Below are positions 57,006 through 62,000 of a stretch of DNA of 62,000 bases, piece by piece (positions within the stretch are counted from its first letter, which is position 1; the number at the start of each line of letters is the position of its first letter). Below the pieces are notes generated by a model, which was not told the DNA's origin, ran no database searches, and worked only from the letters and a program-made list of their open reading frames with translations. Position numbers and translations under genes: made by a program. The stretch covers positions 15,796,125 to 15,858,124 of the forward strand of contig CM022672.1 in assembly GCA_012295275.1 (NCBI GenBank), given 5' to 3'. The stretch comes from Chrysomallon squamiferum. Taxonomy: Eukaryota > Mollusca > Gastropoda > Neomphalida > Peltospiridae.

Positions 57006-60000
57006 GTAAAGTATTTTAATAGATACAAGTAGAAGTTTGTGAGAGAGAGATAATTTAGATAATTAATTAAAAAAAAAGCGCCAGGAAATCATATCCTACT
57101 ATTGCTTTGTAGTCACTTATAATGTATGTAATTATGATGGTTACAGTATTTTTAGAATATTCCAACTGGGTTGAGATAGCTAATCTGGAAATGTAAACAA
57201 TAATAGGCCACTGCTTAAAATACAGATAGCTGACAATGTTTAACTAAGATAAGTTCATAATTTATGAGTACTTCTTGGTATCTGGATTATTTGTATTCAC
57301 ATTTTCAGTATAATCACATGTATAATAATTTTAATTGACAGATCATTTCTATCATATTCTGGCTCAAAACTAATCCTAATGCATGTTCCTCTCCTTTATC
57401 ATCGTTAGAAGTAACTGAGAGAGACAAATAAAGTATGTCCAACAGATGGAAACTAGCATCCATTGAAAATAACCTATTTTCAGAAGAATTACCAGTAGTC
57501 ATCAATATTATTTTATGGAATATATGTAAATACTAATAGGGAGAAAGTTATATTTTGTTTGTTTTTAACAGGTGAAACCTCAGAAATGTTTGGTAAAGTT
57601 TGAAGATAATTCTGAGTTTTGGATTTTGCCAAAAGATATTCAACATGGTGATTGTTTAGATTACATATATATTACTAAAATATTTAATATCTACATATAA
57701 TTACATTTTTTAAATCACACATTACATTTTCTATTATTGATATAAATAATAAGTAAATAATAATAATAAAAAACTTATTTTTGTTCAGAATTTTTTAAAC
57801 AGTTTGTTTTAACAAAAATACTTTATTGTATGTTGCACATGAGCATATTCTGTTATAAACTAAGTCAAACAACCTCTATGGCTATATCTCAATATTTTTA
57901 CTTTATTTTATTTTAATGTAAGATTAATTTTTTAGAAATTTAAATAGAAGCTCGGTTTACATAATTCTTTTTTTATTTGTTGTTGGTTTTTTGCACAATA
58001 TAAGTATGTTATTAGTTTTTATTTGGATATTTTATTTTTAATATTTTAAATGTTATTTTATTTTCATTTGTTCACAAATTTTATTTCAGGTGCTCATAAT
58101 GGCGACATTATGTGTTGCATCTGCCAAGATGGAACATCTGAGGCACCCAATGAAATTGTTCTCTGTGATAATTGTGGATTAGGTGAGTTTAGACATGTTT
58201 CAGATTTGCTTAAAGCTTACTTATTTAAGAACTTATATCTTCTACATTTAGTATGTGACTGAATTATTTTTATGTTTTTTCTTTTCTGATAAAGATTATT
58301 TAAATACAATATATTTTTTTTATGGATAATATTTTGATTTATATATTAATTTCATTAAAAAAAAATTATTTTAATTTTATTCTGTATAAAGGGGAAATTT
58401 AAAAGAAATTATTTTGCATTATTATTTTAAATATAAATAAAACAAGAATTTTTTTTTTAGTAATTTTTGTTTGTATCTGATTTTTTTTAACAACATAAAT
58501 TTTATATAGTTATAGAAGTTTAGTTTATATTATTCAGGCTATCATCAATTGTGCCATAATCCAACCATAGACAAAGAAATACTACAACCAGATGTTGAGT
58601 TTCTTTGCAGACTTTGTGTATTTGCAACAACAGTCAAGGTTAGAGTTAAAACATTGAGCAGTTTACTAGATGCAGTGCCTTTTACCATTTAACAAACTTT
58701 AATTATGTAGTATTTTATATTATGTCTATATTGCAAGTATATAAAAGAGTAATGAGAGAAAAATTTAAATATAGCTAAATTTTTGTGATATATGTAAAAT
58801 TATTTTATAATACTTTTTATATACTTTTCAAATACCTTAAAAGTAATGAAATATTATATTTGTGGCATTACTTTCTAAAACCACAAAGTGAAAATTATTA
58901 GATATGTGATACATTTTAACTGTGTAGAAAAAATAAATAAAAATACCTTCACCCTTTCCTCTACACCAGAGAATTGTTGCTGCTAAAATATGTTGAGATG
59001 TTAATACATTTTTATCCATTCAAATACTTTTTTTTAGAAAGGTGGTGCTTTAAAGAAGGGCCCACATGGTGAGTGTAAGAAAATATAATATTTATCTATA
59101 TCTTGAAAGTCCAATTTTCATTTCATGTTAAATCCTTTAATTTTCTGTTGAAGTTTTTAACCTGTTACAGTTTGTGTTATAATTTTATTTTACTTGTTTA
59201 CCTTTTTTTTTTTTTTTTTTTTTTTTTTGCAGTTTTAACATTGTTTGGTGCTTTGTTACACTTTAATCTGTTCAAAATTATTGATAAAAATAAACCATTC
59301 ATTTGTGTAATATTTCTCAAAGATTTTTACAAAGAGGTAGTAAAACATTTAGAAATCCCTTTTTTATATCATTATTTTTATTAAATGTTTAATTTTTAAA
59401 TGTATTTCTTTTTCAGACAAAGCTTTCCAAGTGATGAGACAGTCATTTCCATATACGGTAATGACTTTTAAATAGTCATTACAGATAATTACAATGTCAC
59501 AACCAGCCAACCTAAATTTTGTTGAATAAATATATGATTATTATTTTAAGTGGCTAGTTTATTTAAATCACTGATTTGCACTTTTTATGTCTATAGGAAA
59601 ATCATGCTGTTCGTTTCCATATAATGAAAGTATATACATGTTTCTTAATTACTAAAATTCAGTTTTAAAATTTTGCTTGTTCTTAATTCATCTGATTTTT
59701 AATACAATATGTTTTTCAGTTATTAATATTTCATGATTTCAAAAAAGTTTATATCTGGAACTGCTGTTTGTTTCTTCATTTTTTGTTTCAGTGATTTATA
59801 ATACATGTTTTATGCTTGTTGTTTTTTCAGCTGGAAGATTTGAACTGGGATGCTAAACACAAAATGAATCTTGAACAGTGTTACTGTTATTGTGGTGGTC
59901 CTGGAGAGTAAGTTTTTATATTTATTTTACATTGGATATTATTAGAATTGTATTCTGAATAATAGTTGCCTATTATTTATACAATTCTTCACAATCAAAA

Positions 60001-62000
60001 TATGTATTTTCTATATAAAAATGAGTTTAGATAATTTAAATTTTAAACAAGCAGTTTATAAATTTTTCAATATAATATAAACAAATTTGTAGTACTACTG
60101 GGCAATTTGATTTCCGAAACTTTGGTACAGCATTTCTAATTATTCAGAAATGATAATAAAGTTTACTGCAATAAAGCCTGATTGAGAGCCTTTTACAAAT
60201 GTCATAAGTGTGAGCAATTTTCTGTGATTCATTTTATTTTTTCAAATTTGTGTACTTCAGGTAAAGAATTTCTAATATATTAGATAATTTTCCTTGGGTG
60301 AAGACCTTCCATCCAAGCTCAAGATACAGATTAGAACTATATTTTTGTTACTATAAATTAAAGTAATTCTGTGATTCAATACTAAAGATGGTAAATACTT
60401 GATTGTTGCAGCTGGTACATGAAGATGATACAGTGCTGCAGATGCAGACAGTGGTTTCATGAAGGTAATTAAGTCACTTTCTTGTACAGAAATTGGTTAT
60501 GTTATTTATCATTAATTATAATATAAAGCCACCTCAGATGTTAAAGTAGTGTTTAAATTTTAAAAACATAATAAATAATAACAAATTAAATTAATGTAGT
60601 GTACTATTAACAGTATGTACTATAATAAATAAATAAAATAGTTATGCATTACTGGCCCTTGCAGATATCTTGTCCATGTTTATAAATATGTGTGCATTCA
60701 TACACATCATATGTATGCAATGCTTGTAACTGCAGGATACATTCTTTTCCATGAGGTTTTCCATGAAATGTTTGTGTTTAGTTATTGTTTTTGTTGTTTT
60801 ACTTTTTGTTGTATTTTAGTTTTACAATTTCTGTGGAAACTATGATTATTTCAGTACATATATATTCATAAATATAGGTCTAAGACAAAATTATTGTGAT
60901 AACCGAATTGCAAATTAATATTTTAATACTTTTTTTTTTTTAATGATTAAAAAGTACTAACTTTACATCATTGTTGATTTTTCAGCATGCGTGCAGTGTT
61001 TAAATCAACCCTTGCTGTATGGTGATAAATTTTACCTCTTTGTATGTTCACACTGCAATCAAGGTCCAGAATACCTCAAAAGGCTTGATTTAAAATGGTA
61101 AGGTATTTAATTTTATTTAATCTAGTATTTTAACCTTGTACCAAAACAGAGCTTCAGTAATGGGTTTTATTACCATAAAGCTTATTTTAATTAAAAATTA
61201 TTTTTATATCTTTTGCAGATAAATTAAATTCTCTAAAAGTGATTGTTTAATATAGCTAAAGAAATATTTATATTTTAAATAACAAATAATTATTTGACAG
61301 TCTCATTCAGCTCAAGCTGTTTTTGAAAACATACATCATTTGGAAGTATGCTTATGTAAAAGCTTTTATTTTATTAATGATTTAGTAATTTACTTTGATT
61401 AACAATAATACATTACCTTAATATTAATATTACCTGTGGTGCATCTTGTAATAATGTTTTTGTTCTCAGGACAGATTTAGCACAAATAGCCATTTTTAAT
61501 TTGACAATTATAAATGGGAGGAAATATTATGATCTGTATGAAGAATTGTTACCATGGATATATGATAACTGGGAGTCTTTAGTTTGTCCGGCAGTAAGTA
61601 TAACAGCTCAGCAATAAAGTATTTAGTATTGATACAGAACATATATATCATATTTTATTTTGGATATATACTAATGATTTTGTAAGACACATTAAAATTC
61701 TTGACAAATTTTTATCTTTATTCTTTGGTTATTTATACAAGAAACACTATCTATTTATAAGTATATAAGTATATAATTAAAGTTTTGTACATAGAGTAAA
61801 TATCAAGAAGAACTTAGTAATGGTTGTCAGAGAGAAATAGGGAAAGTTTAAGATGAAGAAAAAATACAGAAAATGAAAAAGTAGCAAAAACTGGATACAG
61901 TATTCATTTGACTTTCTTTCTTGTAATAACAAAGTTATTATTATAAATGAAAAGCATCTTTTTTTTTTTTTACACAGTCGTTAGAAGAAAATTGTCTTAA
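56877..62000 (+). CDS. MTF2: Polycomb-like protein (PHF1/MTF2/PHF19 family), 3' end cut by window
   Basis: Accessory subunit of Polycomb repressive complex 2: reads H3K36me3 with a Tudor domain and helps recruit PRC2. Exons: 56877-57005 (exon from 56873), 57572-57647, 58090-58182, 58538-58638, 59038-59068, 59417-59457, 59831-59907, 60412-60464, 60986-61097, 61470-61593 and 61978-62000+. Phase is kept across all ten junctions; 279 codons before the last partial exon. Tudor about residues 20-68 with all four aromatic-cage positions (W31, Y37, F53, F59). PHD1 about 75-127 (C77, C80, C94, C97, H102, C105, C123, C126). Linker [11 protein letters not shown]2 about 173-230 ([22 protein letters not shown]). 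Then the extended-homology/winged-helix start ([25 protein letters not shown]). Vertebrates have three paralogues, so the symbol is a family label. The C-terminal chromodomain-like part lies outside the window. Confidence 0.95.
57572..57647 (+). CDS. MTF2: Polycomb-like exon 2 (Tudor end)
   Basis: [20 protein letters not shown] then KDIQH; F53 and F59 complete the aromatic cage. The loop before KCLVKF is shorter than in MTF2 by about two to three residues. Confidence 0.94.
58090..58182 (+). CDS. MTF2: Polycomb-like exon 3 (PHD1 first half)
   Basis: [20 protein letters not shown] then [11 protein letters not shown]; very close to MTF2 [20 protein letters not shown]. The frame on both sides into intron is not coding. 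Confidence 0.96.
   Translation: MLIMATLCVASAKMEHLRHPMKLFSVIIVD
58538..58638 (+). CDS. MTF2: Polycomb-like exon 4 (PHD1 second half)
   Basis: [20 protein letters not shown] then [14 protein letters not shown]; conserved with MTF2 LCRQCVFATTTK. Phase 0 end. Confidence 0.96.
59038..59068 (+). CDS. MTF2: Polycomb-like microexon 5
   Basis: Only 31 nt: [10 protein letters not shown] plus one base, matching MTF2 [10 protein letters not shown]. Acceptor TTTTTTAG, donor CATG|GTGAGT. Easily missed by gene finders. Confidence 0.92.
59417..59457 (+). CDS. MTF2: Polycomb-like microexon 6
   Basis: 41 nt: [14 protein letters not shown], matching MTF2 AKALQVMKQTLPYS. Acceptor CTTTTTCAG, donor ACG|GTAATG. 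Confidence 0.92.
59831..59907 (+). CDS. MTF2: Polycomb-like exon 7 (PHD2 start)
   Basis: [20 protein letters not shown] then CGGPG plus two bases; matches MTF2 [20 protein letters not shown]. Confidence 0.95.
60412..60464 (+). CDS. MTF2: Polycomb-like exon 8 (PHD2)
   Basis: 53 nt: [18 protein letters not shown], the PHD2 core. Confidence 0.96.
60986..61097 (+). CDS. MTF2: Polycomb-like exon 9 (PHD2 end)
   Basis: [20 protein letters not shown] then [25 protein letters not shown] is identical to MTF2. Confidence 0.96.
61470..61593 (+). CDS. MTF2: Polycomb-like exon 10 (extended homology domain)
   Basis: [20 protein letters not shown] then [20 protein letters not shown] and PA: start of the winged-helix-like DNA-binding domain of Polycomb-like proteins. 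Phase 0 end at GCA|GTAAGT. Confidence 0.94.
61978..62000 (+). CDS. MTF2: Polycomb-like exon 11 (partial, cut by window edge)
   Basis: Acceptor TTTTACACAG at 61977, then SLEENCL in frame to the end of the window. Confidence 0.8.

Noticed and set aside
1-62000. A novel multi-gene system, viral insertion or toxin locus
   Set aside because: All four supported genes are ordinary animal nuclear genes. No reverse transcriptase, integrase, capsid or toxin sequence was recognised on either strand.

Overview
This is a piece of an animal nuclear genome. It is very AT-rich, full of short tandem repeats, and carries four intron-rich protein genes with ordinary GT-AG introns. The gene set is a single ARID5, a CREBRF/REPTOR homologue, a long SNM1A with UBZ4 and PIP motifs, and a single Polycomb-like gene. 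Together with tRNA-SINE-like fragments that recall molluscan repeats, this points to a lophotrochozoan, most likely a mollusc. That placement is inference. No bacterial, viral or organellar genes are visible.

Layout. (1) 1-5965: repeat-rich noncoding DNA upstream of the first visible ARID5 exon, with a degenerate pogo/Tigger-like MITE at about 559-855. (2) 5966-15303, plus strand: ten ARID5 exons ending at the true stop, with the N-terminal BAH-like part missing. A probable long 3' UTR runs to about 20.7 kb. (3) 21170-22080: a GC- and CpG-richer block with a TATA box, two CCAAT boxes and a CACGTG E-box, which looks like a promoter with no assigned gene. (4) 30015-37908, minus strand: five CREBRF coding exons. 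One or two candidate 5' exons lie at 38985-39135 and just above 41255, with an upstream flank holding DR1 and RFX X-box-like sites. (5) 42-47.3 kb: intergenic DNA with short minisatellites, a tRNA-like fragment and a small unique block. (6) 47364-54797, minus strand: a complete ten-exon DCLRE1A/SNM1A. (7) 54798-56872: the divergent promoter region shared by DCLRE1A and the next gene. (8) 56877-62000, plus strand: the first eleven coding exons of a Polycomb-like gene (PHF1/MTF2/PHF19 family), cut by the window edge.

All four products are nuclear. Three act on chromatin or transcription (ARID5, CREBRF, Polycomb-like) and one repairs DNA crosslinks (SNM1A). They do not form an operon-like unit. 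ARID5 and CREBRF are convergent; DCLRE1A and the Polycomb-like gene are divergent and probably share a promoter region. Every splice junction given for the coding parts was checked for reading phase: the visible CDS sums to 2889 nt for ARID5 (no start), 1818 nt for CREBRF from the conserved ATG, and 3198 nt for DCLRE1A. No new system of genes is evident. The most interesting leads are regulatory: the orphan promoter-like block, a 23-bp phased array of TCF/LEF-like sites in an ARID5 intron, the CREBRF 5' exon arrangement that could switch a start codon into a uORF, and paired DR1/X-box sites upstream of CREBRF.
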